Assembly (NCBI GenBank): GCA_029721515.1
Contig: CM056561.1
Coordinates: 6,968,001 to 7,032,000 of the forward strand
From: Synanceia verrucosa
Lineage: Eukaryota > Chordata > Actinopteri > Perciformes > Synanceiidae
DNA length: 64,000 nucleotides
Direction: 5' to 3'
The translations under genes were made by a program, and so were the position numbers. Below, in pieces: positions 51,661 through 64,000 of the stretch (positions are counted from its first letter, which is position 1; each line of letters starts with the position of its first letter). The notes below the pieces were generated by a model, which saw nothing but the letters and a program-made list of their open reading frames with translations, had not been told where the DNA came from and searched no databases.

Positions 51661-53934
51661 AGCAAATGCACGTTTTTTTCACAATTTCTGCACTAGTGGT
51701 CCTGAAATAATTTTTTTTCCAAATCCAGATTTATTTATTTTTTTTCATGCAAAGGCAAAAAGTGAATTGAATGCATGTAATGCACCGATCTCGTCAGCAG
51801 ATGGCATTCATGACTACATGAGGGCACGTTTTTTTCCCCACTGTAGCACTGTGATGATGAATTATCACTTGTTTTTTCTTGTGTTTTCCCATATTGGTGG
51901 TAAATTATCACACCGTGCTCTTAAGGCAGATAGTCCTCATTTTCAATGAAGGTCAATTATGTTGCTTCAATAGTTAATTAACACAAGTAAATGAGCCATG
52001 GCAGGTGGATGTGAAGACAGCAGAGGCTGTAAGATCAACTCCAAAAGGGAATCAGCTTGTGTCTCTGCCACAAACACCAAATTATATACACATACTGTAT
52101 GAGGATCAGACATTCCTTCAAATGAAGCTGCAAATTTAACCCATTTAAATCTACTAATTAATCCACTTCTCAAAATAAAGTAATTGTCAGAAATGAGGAC
52201 AGCACAGTGGTGTAGTGGTTAGCACTGTCACCAAACAACAAGAAGGTGCCAGGTTTGATTACCGGCCGGCAGCAGGTGGCACCACAGGTTTGTACTCTGT
52301 CTATCCCAGCTGTCTTAGGACGGAAAGCAGGGTACACCCTGGACAAGTCGCCACCTCATCGCAGGGCACATAGAGACAGACAACCACTCACACTCACATT
52401 CACACCTACGGTCAATTTAAATTAGCCAATTAACCTAATCCCCATGCATGTTTTTGGATGGTGGGAGGAAGCCGGAGTACCCGGAGAGAACCCACGCAGA
52501 CACAGGGAGAACATGCAAACTCCACACAGAAAGGCCCCGGGATTCGAACCCAGTACCTTCTTATATGAAGAGTTCATTATAAGCTAAAAAAAAACATAAA
52601 TACTTACTTTCAGGTGATTATACTCATGAAAACATATTTATTTAGTTAAGTTTTCCATATTTATATTCAATTTCTGCAAATAGAAATGTTGCACACTATT
52701 ATTTTGAATCAATTCAATTTACAATTTTGGTTTGGTTAGGTTGATAAGAGAATTGAAATAACTCATTGTTAAGAAAACAGTCAGTGATAAATTCTTGTTT
52801 CTTCATCTTCAATTAATCAGCTAGCTCAACTACAGATTGGTCTGTCTCTACAGGGCCTGGTTTGCACCACAAGAGGGAGGTGTATCCTAATTCATAACCT
52901 TCCTTGTTATGTGTAAGGGCAGCCAAGTGCTCTGTAGTTTTAAGGAGGATTTTAGTCATCGTCACAGCAGACCCAACACATGATCATTCAGATCTCATGT
53001 TGTATTCCAATATGTTGAACTTCCAAAGAAAGCATTTTCTGTCAAAACACTGAATAAGTTTACGAATCCAAAATTGATCACAAAAATAATCAAAGTATAC
53101 ACTGTCCTATTTAAAGAAAAATAATTTGTTACAGACATATTCTTGTCATAACTGGTAATTACATAGTCATAACTGTCTGTCTGGTTATACAGCCGGTACC
53201 CACATTCTTCAGTCAGGAGGGAAGAATAACTTCAAGTACATTGCCCTGTCATTCTGTCTGCGTAGGTATTGCAGCATCAGTCGTACGTTAGGTAGATCAT
53301 ACCCTTTAGCACCTTCCTCTTTGCTATTGACCAGTTCCTTAATTAAAGCATTAGGATAGGCAGGATGAGATCAGCCTGAAGGCTGCTGGGAGTGTGCGCC
53401 TTCCCCCATGGGAGACATCCCCTCCCTCTGCAGCCTGATTTACAGCACCCACAGGCCCCTGGCACTTAACAATGGACCTCCTTAAGTGAGGTAGATGGGG
53501 AGGCTACCAGAGAGGGGGAGATAACACTCCATCTTCATACACAAAGTGCTGAAATCATCTAGGTTCGAAATCATCTCTGGGAGACAGACTGATCATGGAG
53601 TCAGTCCAGAGGTAAAGTGTGGGAGTGCTGCCTTGTGCTCAGTCTGCTCACTCCATCAGGGAGGAGAGCTCTTTGTAAGAGTGATAGCTAGCTCTCTGCA
53701 TGCTCACCTCTCCTGTCAGAGGGATGGAAAAAATACAGAAATTTCCCCAACAACCTGTAAATCTCTGTTGACTGTGCACACAGTGCTCTGTAAACATGTG
53801 GGTGGTTCAAAGGTTCACAAAAACAAGCATTCAGCAGCAGAAACGTTCTGTCTCCTACAAATGTTTGGATGTCCCCTGATCAAATACATCACAGGCTCAT
53901 GGTGGATGATTGAAACCCTCCCAACAATGGCTCC
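51661..53934. other. Gene-free stretch downstream of znf740
   Basis: AT-rich spacer interrupted by the 52.2-kb repeat. From about 53,330 the sequence becomes more complex and less AT-rich, leading into the candidate element at 53.9 kb. Confidence 0.55.
52197..52563. mobile_element. Interspersed repeat with inverted tRNA-like ends
   Basis: The left end has TGGTGTAGTGGTTAGCAC followed by GAAGGTGCCAGGTTTGAT (52242-52259). The right end, read on the minus strand from about 52560, has GAAGGTACTGGGTTCGAAT. The TGGTTAGCAC and GGTTCGAATC motifs resemble the A and B boxes of tRNA-derived repeats, and the inner part (AACCCACGCAGACACAGG, TACACCCTGGACAAGTCG) is a sequence widely dispersed in fish. It is non-coding. 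Confidence 0.75.
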
Positions 53935-54215
53935 TGCTATCTCCCTCTCCCCGAGGTGTGGGAGAGCCTTTTCATCTCAAGCTTTGATTAATAAAGGAAT
54001 CGCTGGTTGGCTGAAAGCAACGATCTGCCCCCCTCGAGCATCCATCATGCCTTTGACAGCCCACCTCTCTGTGTTAATTAGCGGTGATATTTAAGCTGTC
54101 TGAGGTGTTCCGTGGCCGTCAGCATGGTGGTACTGCTCATCATTAAAATTTCAATTCCTCTGTCCGGGTGACTCCCATTTTGGCGGATACGTCCTCAAAC
54201 ATTCACTCAGAGGAA
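53935..54215. promoter_or_regulatory. Candidate conserved non-coding element
   Basis: GCTTTGATTAATAAAGG, GTGTTAATTAGCGGTG (54072-54087) and TCATTAAAATTTCAATTC lie in complex, repeat-free sequence. It overlaps the end of a 182-codon open frame (53546-54094) that has no recognisable domain. Confidence 0.4.
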
Positions 54216-54829
54216 CCGGCTGAGTGTTCACCACAAGTATCAACAAGACCTGACACAGTGGCTGATTTTCTCTGACTGACATACAGATATATGAAGAATT
54301 TAACTGTGAACACTGAATGTTGGAACACTTGATGTTTTTTAAACATGCGTTTTAAGTTAACCCAGCTAAAAATATTAAAAAAAAAAAAAAAACATCAATA
54401 TGACTTATGACGCTTGCTCAATAACTATTTGATATTATATGAAAGAATTTGCCGTATATCTTAAGTTCTCGTCAAACAATGAGCAGTGTGAAGTGTGAAT
54501 GCATTACTTATTAATGATTACCAAATATTGTAATATTCTCTAATACTTGGGGCTATTATTCAGAAATAAATTATGTATGCAGCTTAATCCTGGTCTGTCT
54601 TATAACTAAAAGGCATCACCAGTATGAGAACTTTAGCGATATAAATTTAAAAAATAGCTGGGTTAAGTGAAGGTCGTCTTGGCAAACAGAAGCCATTTCA
54701 TACCAGTTTGAGATGGACAAAATGACCTCCACAATGTGTAAAAAAAAAAAAAAAAAAACAGAGTTGGTGTATACACAGTGTTCAGAGGGTGCCAGTTACT
54801 GTTGCCAAAATCCAGTAAACTGTAAGGAA

Positions 54830-55060
54830 ATTACCAACGGGATGATTGCCAGCCACCTGCCTCATCTGTGATGGTGAATATCATACTTCAAACTGTCACA
54901 CATTCACATGACAGCCACTACTTTTCTAATTAGTGTAACTCAACAAGATTAATTAGCCTCTGCATATCATTCCCAGTACTGCAGAGGAGAAGTGAAAGCC
55001 ATCATCCATGTGACTGGTAACAAAGTTTGGCCTTTTTGCGTGTCGTGAATATTCATACAT
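54830..55060. promoter_or_regulatory. Candidate conserved non-coding element with paired TAATTAG sites
   Basis: TAATTAG occurs at 54927-54933 and 54950-54956, 23 bases apart in the same orientation, within repeat-free sequence. Such spacing suits paired homeodomain binding on one face of the helix. This is inference. Confidence 0.4.
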
Positions 55061-55737
55061 TAAAATGAGTGTTGAGTTAGAACTTCCAACCAGAATCTTC
55101 AAAACTAAGTCTTTGCAATTCGACTCATTCATATGTTAAAAGTGAGGCTGGAGAGATTTGAGAGAGAGAAAAAGAGAATCTTGTTGGGGGAAGCAGAGGA
55201 ACGAAAGGTTGAAGTGGTTTCAATGTGTGGACAATATCACCGTTTGACATGTCACAATAGGAAAATCACAGGTAAATAATAAACGAATGATGGCAGAATT
55301 TCACTGAGTTGTTTCAATTTCAGGGTGTGTACTTACTGTGTGTCTATGTTTCTAATGCCAGTCCTCAATTCATACCATCTAAATCTTGTTCCACAGTTAA
55401 AAAAAGGCTGCTGGTCTGCCATATACACCTCTGCTAAGAGTCTGCAGTATGCAGATGTATTTACAGAGATCAAGTTCAGTTGTGCAGGACCTTGTTGCTG
55501 AGATTTATTTGGCCACGCAGACTAATCCACATTCCCCTTGACAGGATGGACACCCCGGCGCCCTGCCGACTGTGTGAAAATCACTTTCTAACAGAGGTGC
55601 GTTAAGCCTCGACAGATACTTTAACATGCCTTGGCCTTACGCCTCCCTGTTAACCTACAGCAAGTTGAGACACGTTTGGACTGGGCTGCTTCTCCAGGGA
55701 ACAACCAAGCAGCCACAATTTGGAATAAGAGTGCGCG

Positions 55738-55901
55738 CACGCGCGCACACACACACACTCTCCTGATATCCACACACACACATACATATGCGCATATATA
55801 CACACACACACACACATATATGTGTGTATATAAATATATATATATGTGTATATGTATATATACAGTATATACACATACACACACACACATATGTGTGTGT
55901 G

Positions 55902-55964
<63 letters not shown>

Positions 55965-56029
55965 ATATGTATATATACAGTATATACACATACACACACA
56001 TACGCACGCACCCACACACACACACAGGT
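55738..56029. repeat. Compound CA/AT microsatellite with a duplicated 35-base block
   Basis: Alternating (CA)n, (TG)n and (AT)n tracts. The 35-base block at 55846-55880 recurs exactly at 55961-55995, 115 bases further on. Flanking ATATGTGTGTG-TATAAATAT strings are also repeated, so an ordinary CA/AT tract has been tandemly duplicated with a unit of about 115 bases. Confidence 0.9.
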
Positions 56030-56270
56030 ATTACTCTCGTTGTGGGAACTTTATATTGACTTACATTTCCTAAACACTTCCCTTGACCCTAACTCTAACC
56101 CGCATAAGCCTAATCCTAACCCCAACCAAAGTCTAACCTTACACTAACATTAAATCATCTCCAAGTATTCAGCCTAAAAACATTATGGGGACATGCATTT
56201 TGTCCCCAGAAGAAAGATGAGTCCCCACAATGTGACTGTATAAACAGATTTATAACATAACGTCAGTAAT
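56030..56270. mobile_element. Dispersed fish repeat with GTCCCC/CCCTAAC segments
   Basis: This stretch carries CCCTAACTCTAACCC-like runs, then ATTATGGGGACATGC and TGTCCCCAGAAG, then AGTCCCCACAATGTG. It resembles a common fish repeat in which 'GTGGGGAC' and 'GTCCCCAC' segments bracket a CCTAACC-rich core beside CA microsatellites. The telomere-like runs are part of that repeat. Confidence 0.6.
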
Positions 56271-57304
56271 GTTCGTACACACACGCTCGTACGCACACGC
56301 TTGTACACACACGGTTGTGTGTGTGTATTTACAAATAGAAGATGATTCTACAGTGAAACGCTTAACTCTATCCAGGTATATTTGCCTCAACCTCTTCAAA
56401 CACACCACCGAACCATCCATCACTCCCTGAGTTCAGAGGGATCATGTCTCTCAAAGATGTAAAACCTGTTTTCTTTCTCCTACATGGCACATTGTCAGAG
56501 GGCATGTGAGTAACCCCAAGTTATCAAGTTCATGAGAAGGTCTCTGATGAAATTATGCAATCCCGCTTGACAAGGCAAGTCCAGGGCTTTCCCGTGTCTC
56601 TTTATTTTCTGACAATTTTCCACTTGAGCAGACGACCTCAAGTGTGAAGTGAAAGAGTAAAGAGAGGGATTTGATATCCAAGGGAAACAGAGCATGAATT
56701 CACCAGAGGTTGATAGACAGGGCAGGGGCAGCCATGCTTTTTACCCTTAGAGATTTCTGTGGGTCAAGGCTGTTACAGGGCCGCGCTCTCACTCTTCTTG
56801 ATCTTGTCAGGATAAACTGTCAGGCTGATGAAGAGATAGGCTGTAGATAGATGACAGTGTTGCACGAACGTTGGAAATGCAGTGAGAGGATACAGTAGTC
56901 AGATGCCAAAGTGACTTTGGCAGTTTGCTGCTGTTGATCAGCTATGAGATATGTGCATGATTTACTCCATCACTTAGGATCTTCTGACCCCAAAGTCAAG
57001 CAAAAGCCTGCGGAACATTAGAAATGTGGAATGAGAGAAGAGAGGAAGACAAATGTACATTCCCATGCGGGTAGAAGATCCTCAAATCAGAGGCAAGATG
57101 TGACTGGATGCATGCAAATGTGCACAGTCGCACACACCTTCTGTTCCTCGTCAGTCTTTGCAACACAATTGGATTTCTTTCTGTCTTTGGCATCAGCAGA
57201 ATTTTGAGTACTATTCAAAGCAGTTTTTGGATAGACAGCTAGCATTCTGTCCTATCACACATTTCTCTTGTTCTTCCTCTTTGCTCACTAGAAGGTCTCT
57301 TCTC

Positions 57305-57560
57305 CTCTCATGACGTCAGGACTATTATACTCCAGCGCACCTCCCTTCAGGGATAAGATTTTACGATTGCAACCTGACACCGTTTCTGTGTCCTATAAGC
57401 GACAGAGCTGTAACTCACTTCAAAGGCAGGAGGCATCAAATCACAGTGCACCCATAAATTAACCTGTCAAGTCTTGGCCAATGAGAAGGCAGCATTAAAT
57501 CTCTGCTGTCACGCTGGCGGCCAATGGAAAGACGATGGCAGTAAATCTGTCAGGGGCGCG
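57305..57560. promoter_or_regulatory. Candidate regulatory segment: CRE palindrome plus two CCAAT boxes
   Basis: A full CRE TGACGTCA at 57311-57318 and two GGCCAATG boxes (CCAAT at 57478-57482 and 57521-57525) lie in repeat-free sequence that becomes GC-richer to the right. No first exon or splice donor could be tied to it, so enhancer or promoter remains open. Confidence 0.35.
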
Positions 57561-60500
57561 TCTGTGAACGGTGTTGTGGTGTGGCTGGGGAATCCACGGG
57601 GAGGGAGGGAGGGGAGAAAGTGAGAAAGAGTAGATGACAGAGGGAATAGGAGCTGTGCAACACAAAATGCTTTTCTTCGCATTCTTCGCCTCTGCTACAC
57701 AAATGCAAACACACATGCTGTAGACAAAGTGCGGAGGGCTTGGAGAGGATTTTCTCAGAGCAAAACAAGACTAAACATGGCCAGAAAAAAAGGGGAGAAA
57801 GACACACTATGGTTCCCTTGTGATGCAGAGGGAGGAGGAAAAGCCAGCAGAAACACTCATAAAGCTTTACTGCCAGCATGCCTGCGTCTGATGTTGACTG
57901 TATTCAGTGAAAATGACAAACGGCCCTTCTTTAGTGCTTCCTTTGCATCATTGAGAGACTAAAAGTTGGTGTTGACTGTTTGACAACCACAGTAACCTCT
58001 TACTGTCGTGACACAGCAGCTCCATCAGGCGCCTGGCTACACACTGCCCTCCTGATCACAGGCAGGGACCGGTCGAGCCCATCCACAAACCAGATGTGCC
58101 CCAGTTGTGCAGCCTCAGAGGATGATGGAGTCACCCCTGCGGCAAAGCAAACCTGAGCAACTATGCTGGAAGATTTTCTTCTCTTCACAAAACATAGTCC
58201 TGCTGCAGCTAATCCGTACCTCCATTGACCACTGAGTATTTTCTTCCACTATCACTCTTCTGAAGCACACTTTCAGTAAAGAGTAATGCACAGAGAACTG
58301 TGGGGGAAAACAGCAGAGGGAAAACACATCAGGTAGAATTTCTCCTCGATTAACGATGCCCTAGGTGGTGCACTTTCATTATCCTATCAATGTTGAACAT
58401 TTTCATGTCATAAATCTTAGAGGTATCATAAAATAACTGGTCTTGCAAAAACAGCACTACTCCAAACCAAAGAAAAAAGCTTCCCTTTAACAAAGCCCAC
58501 AATTTGTTCACCAACCTGTAACGACATCCAATAAACCAGCCACATTTGTGTTGACGTTTTTATCTTACATCACCAAAAAAAATTAAACATTAGCTTCAAA
58601 ATTTACAGTCATCTTATGTCATTACTATGAATACTTTTTTTTCTTCTTCAGAAACATAAACAGTGTGTTGAGTTATGGCTAAGGCAGGCAAGAGAGAGCA
58701 ATGGTGGAGGTGTTGTTTTTGGCTGGCTTTTCCTGGAGCGGCCATGATTCTCTGTTCTATGGGAATCCATAAACAGACCCAGAGAGGGCAACCGGGGCCA
58801 TAAACCACGTCAGGCTGCCGGGATGTGGCTGAGGCAAAAGGGAGCAGGCCTGGGCCCATACACACACTCACAACCATAAGCGCTTTAATGACCTATTTTA
58901 AAAGTTAACAGTGATTTTGCGGATATGATGGTGGTTTAGTTTATTTTAAAAACTGGGTAAATGCAACGCAACTATAAACAATGGACAGGCTGATTTACGA
59001 ATTAGGTTGTTTTCCAGCCATTATGTTAATATCATTATGTTAAATCTTTGCATTATCTACTAGATGGAAATGTGAAAGCAGTAGAGATAAAACAGCCTTG
59101 TTAATTTTAATACGCTCGGTCATAAAACATCATGTGGGTCTTGCCCTTTGTCCTGCTCAGACAATATAATGACACTTCCTTTAATATGTTTACAGTGTTG
59201 CATCCAACATGCTGTCATTGGTTTCCCCACTGTTGTTTCTCTTTAGCAGGGCAAGCCATTGGATGGGTGCTCAGACCCATTGACTATGACATAAAGACTG
59301 TGTAAGCTTACAGATGATGATAATTTATTGACTCTAATTCACACAGTCCACACACACACACACACACAAGAGAAAGAGGGTGACTCTTTCACTGTATACA
59401 TCGATCAATTACAATGCTCTAGCCCACACGTCTCTGACAATTTTACTGCATGTTATGTACAGCATGTCAAGCCATGGTGTTTCAAACTGGTATACTCATG
59501 CCTGTATAATTAATATAAATTACCTTGCTGGTTTTTTATGATGGTGCAACTGTAATTAGCAGATGAAAGCAAGTCGCGGCACCCCTGATTGCTGCCACAG
59601 GGCTATCTAGTTGAAGGGGTCTGGACAGGAACCTTGAATGAGATCTGTTTTAACCCTTTCTTTTTGCTGGGATCTCTTCTAATCACATTTACTGCCATTG
59701 ACTTCTGCTAACCTCGTCCTCTTTAACCTTCATGTTTCCCCTCCCTCACTGTAAGCACACACTGAGACAGAAACTGTCTTCATTATACCAGCAAACTGGT
59801 GCGATAACAGTAAACTGGTGCCATAATGGAGTCCATTTATAATGATTACCTTTCGCTTTCTTGCTGCTCTCTCTCCAGTAAAACACTTAGGAAGTAGCAT
59901 CAACATGGCCTCCATTCATGCTATCTCTGCAGCCATAAAGAGCCACAGATTCAGGGGCTGAATCAAACTGGAGCAAAGCCAAGACAATAGGGCCACAGGT
60001 CAGAGCCAATAACAGTTTCATTGACTACACTCCTCTCTGTTATGTGAAAACATCAACACACATGCACTCTCACAAACACACATCCTGTCGCCTTGTTTTG
60101 TATCAGCTGTTGTCTGCCAGCACTTAACTGTGATTGAAACACAACATACAGAGAACTATTTATTAGCTATTTTACGTACCATAATAGCTGAGCTGAGTGA
60201 CTAAAATCAATTAAGTCATCTGGCTCGGAATGACTAAAATGTAATTTCCTTTTAAAAGAAACATTCCACAAACCCTAAAGAACATTCACATTAAATGTGG
60301 TATTTAAATCATGGTACTTCTGAGCCTCAGAATACTATGACCGCCTTCCTTTGGGCTCATTCTATTTTGTGATTAAGATAAGCAGCTCCCTTCAAATTTC
60401 ACTGAGGGTGCACCATGCAATAAACGCAAGATTTAACTGATTATTTGCCAGTGGAAAAGGTGTAAAATTTCCCAACCGGCGAATAAACGGCGCTCTAATT

Positions 60501-63500
60501 TACATTCTGACATTATCACTTTGTGTGATCCTTTTCACAAACTGCTCCGGGCAATCTAAAGCAAGAACATTCACTTTTGATGTCATTTAGGTATAGATAA
60601 AGAAAGAAACTGAAAAGGTAGATGTGTTAAATATTTCAGTTTGTGAAGAGGCTACAAACAGTAGCTTAATGACTACTTAGGTGAACAGACATGTTTCAGC
60701 ATGCCAAGTGCAGGTAGGAGGTGGTGTCTGATTGTACAGACAAGGAAGGGAGGGGATATAATATTTAACAATACCAACCAGCTAATATGGTTGAGGTTAG
60801 GCATGGTTGGATCTGTTCTTGTAAGAAATACATTATCATGTGAACATCTGTAGATACCTGGCTGGAGGAATGCAAATGATTTCTACTCTTGTAACATGCA
60901 TCAGGTACCAACATGATGTAGTGTCCTTTCACAAATCCATTTCTTTCTCAAGTGTATCCTTCATTTGCATTACAATGAGAGGAGGCGGTTGGTGTTTGAA
61001 GGTGGGGGTGCATACATTCATGCTGCACACAGCGGCTCTCCAAAATGAATCAAGTATGACTCCATAAAACTTATCTGCATGTCACAGCAACACAGTACAG
61101 TGTAAGCTCCTAATCATGGCAGTATGAATGAGTCTCCTGCCCTCTCTACCTTCTTGTCCACAGTATTTATGCACATTGGCCTGGCACTTTGCTGCAGTCT
61201 CCAGGAGATGGAGCCCTTACTCCAGAGTCTCTGGGTCTAGCTGACGTCTTAAAGAACAAAGAGCACACAGAATGGCTGCTCCGATAGAGAGGGAAACACT
61301 CAATCTTAAAAGCCTTCTACATTTGCAGACAAGAAACGTATGATAAATTATATTAATAGTAAGTAAGCTAGTCCACAATTCATGAAAACTATGCTTTCCT
61401 GGAAAAAGTGTTGAAAAACGAATGTTCCAACACAGCAGGTAGATTTTGACAACACACACATATCACAGCTGCTCCCATAACAGTGTCAACAAACATTTAT
61501 TATGAGCGTCTGATGAGTGGAAGATTCTCGGACAAAATATATTCAACCTCTGTGATCAGTGGTATGACTACAGTACTAGTTGTACACTCTTTCATCACAA
61601 TATCCATGTAAATTAGGTGATTGAGACAGTAAGAAGACAGGGTGCTATCAGACGGGCTAAACTTCGTGTTCAAGGATACAAATGGAATGTTGCAGTAGGC
61701 TAAGATGAGGTTTTAAAAAATGTTTTATCCACAGATATGCTGGATTAATAAACACCCAGATGCCATAATGAAACATAATACGCCAGTCTTTGTACTGGAA
61801 TGTACACCGTACACCTCATTTGATTATGTCATGCCTGTGCAAAAAGAAGAAAAAAAAAATGGAAAACTTCGTCGAGTAATAGTCCTGGGAGTGTGACTGG
61901 ATCAGCCAGTGGTTCTCCTCACAGCTTTAATTGAAGGAGTGGAAATCGGAGGAAAAGGAGTATGTGGATCAGTGCCACAAAGACTGGACAGAACAGCGGC
62001 TCACTGGTAGACTGGAACAGGGGTGACTCTATCGTAGAAGTGACCACTTGATCTGTTCTTTAGCAGACTGAAGAACCTGTGGAAGAAAACTAAGTTTGAC
62101 CAAACAGATCACTCCAACAACAAAACTTTAACGGTTCTCAATGCAAAATGCAGAATATGTCCTTTGTCTCCACAGCTCTCCTCATGGTGACGGCTAAGCC
62201 GGCAGCTCCCAGTTAATAGTGCTGGCACCATGAGGACTGCAAACAATGTGAAGAGCTAAAGAGTGCTAACAGTGTTAGTCTGGGGAGGAACCAAAAAGTG
62301 GGCATGACACTTCCATGATCAGGCCGTCAGTCAGAACGTTATCAGCTGTAGCCGCTGTATGAGTGCAGTGTAGACTGGCAGCCATTCATTAGCCAATGGA
62401 GCACGCTAACATGCAATAACATGCACTTAAAGGCACGTACAGCCAGCCTGGCTTTGGAGGGAAAGCACAGAGATGCTTGTATCCAATATCCCAGACAGCA
62501 TTATAAGATGTCACTGCCACATGAATGCAGTAGTGAGCAGTGGTTAGTTAGCAGCCAGTATAAGAATGGCTACAGTAAGAGATAAGCCTTTCTGCTTAAA
62601 ACTATTAAATAAAACAAAATGAAAACAAGTGAGTTCTTGTTGAGCGGTTTGTAGGGAAAATGGGTTAGGGTTAGAAAAAAAATTAGAACATGTAATTATT
62701 AAAAATAAATGAATAAATAAATAAAGAAGGATGACTGAGTAATGTAAATGAAGAGAGGCATGCAAGATGTAATTAATCATCTTAATTCATTGAATGAAAG
62801 CAGAATCATAACCATAAAGTATGGGGACTGGGGACAGCCATTAATCACAACCAGAGGAGGGATGGTGGGAGCCAGTCTCAGGCCTCTTAAATGACGACAT
62901 TAATCAAGAGGATCTCACACATAGGCACACTGATCTAAGAACTAAAAGACAAGGACTACCAACACCTTTACAAATAAGTTGTAATCACGTATACTTTTAT
63001 GCATAGAACATAATGCAGTATATGCAAGGGCAAAATTTACAGGAGGGACATAGAGGACATGTCACCCTCATTTTTTTCAGTATCGGACCCCTACAATTTT
63101 ACAGAAAACTAACAAAAAAAAAAAAAAACATGATAAACTGCACTCAACATGCCCATCCAGGTTCCCATTCCTCTTCTAACTCCCCTCATCCCCTTTAACT
63201 CAAATAGCCATCAACTCACAACCATTAAGTTAGGAAGGTCCAGACCCCCCAAAACTACTGAAGACTGAGGACACACAAGTGTGATTGATGGCCTCAGACA
63301 AAATCTATATTAACTTAGCTGACATAATAAATAGAGATTCATCACTTCTGAGCCAGGGCTAAAGCTAGCGTGCCACAGAACATGCCAATGTTGAACTGCT
63401 GTGTTATTTTTTATGTTATTTCAAATGAGCACAGTCAGTCAACCACTCTGCATGTCCACTTAACATAATCAGACTATTGTGTGTCATTTGAATGTTTTTT

Positions 63501-64000
63501 AAAAATATATAACTATCTATACATTCATTTTACATCGGTGGCGGTTATACATGCTTAATTACGTATGAAAGCAGGCAAAAACAGAAAAAAATGGCTTGTA
63601 CATAAAGAATGAAAATCACCTTCATATTTAAAAAGCCTCTGGACTCTAGTTTTTTAATAAATACATATTTTTTAGATTCATTTGCATTATTAGCGCAAAT
63701 GTGAACAACGTCCAAGCAATAGTTCAGATGTAACATGAAATTAAGTAGGTAATCCTTCTGCAGAGTGGTTTTATTCTGCAATTTTTCACCTATGCAATGG
63801 GTCAATACGCCATATAAATCTTTTTTGTCATGACAGTAGATTTCATAAAAGGGGACATGGTTGTGTTTTATTGACATTGGGTGGGGGTATTTGTAAAACT
63901 AGAGCACTTTTGAGGATTTGTGTCCATAATGTGTTCCCCCCACCTTTGAAAGCAAAATTCCCCTCCTGAATATATGACAACCTCGAGAAGCTTGACAAAC
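57561..64000. other. Gene-free right end of the window
   Basis: No exon recognised. 58,690-58,880 and 60,460-60,560 (AACCGGCGAATAAACGGCG) are low-repeat and may be regulatory. 63,000-63,300 and the AT-rich end show nothing identifiable. Confidence 0.5.
59349..59368. repeat. (CA)n microsatellite
   Basis: About ten CA units. Confidence 0.9.

Noticed and set aside
52201..52270. Possible tRNA gene
   Set aside because: A-box and B-box-like motifs occur but no cloverleaf can be drawn, and the segment belongs to a repeat.
56089..56140. Telomere-like CCCTAAC runs
   Set aside because: Irregular and embedded in a dispersed repeat, not a telomeric array.
55621..56147. Several long overlapping frames on both strands (75-134 codons)
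   Set aside because: They are translations of CA, TG and AT repeats (runs of Thr-His, Cys-Val and Tyr-Ile).

Overview
The window is nuclear DNA from a vertebrate, most likely a teleost fish. Three things point that way: split genes with GT-AG introns and vertebrate protein families; very dense CA/TG, AT, CT and GAAA microsatellites in AT-rich spacer; and interspersed repeats of kinds common in fish genomes. No operon, phage, CRISPR array or other prokaryotic feature is present.

All supportable protein-coding content lies in one compact island at about 38.4-51.7 kb, with three genes on the + strand. (1) 38,486-39,319 is a three-exon gene for a 224-residue adaptor with an N-terminal CARD and a C-terminal death domain. 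It has the CRADD/RAIDD layout, but the death domain reads more like FADD. (2) 40,277-43,794 is a 14-exon gene for cysteine sulfinic acid decarboxylase (csad), the PLP enzyme of taurine synthesis. All junctions keep frame and give 505 residues. (3) A znf740 orthologue has a non-coding first exon ending at 45,541, coding exons at 47,575-49,627 and a 3' UTR of about 2 kb ending near an AATAAA at 51,637. The CSAD-ZNF740 pair is also adjacent in mammals, so the two identifications support each other.

The left flank (1-38.4 kb) and right flank (51.7-64 kb) hold no recognisable exon. They contain microsatellites, a TIR-type DNA element with a perfect hairpin at one end (3.85-4.71 kb), a repeat whose two ends are inverted copies of a tRNA-like segment (52.2-52.56 kb), retrotransposon-tail fossils, and several low-repeat stretches rich in homeodomain-type TAATTA cores. 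The latter are at about 17.5, 18.5, 20.9, 30.7, 34.4, 54.0 and 54.9 kb. They look like candidate conserved non-coding elements, which suggests that long-range regulatory DNA flanks the gene island. This is inference and needs cross-species alignment.

The three genes do not form a pathway. csad makes hypotaurine, the CARD-death protein would act in apoptotic or inflammatory signalling, and znf740 is a nuclear DNA-binding protein. The best candidate for something under-described is the CARD-death gene. No wholly new system was found.
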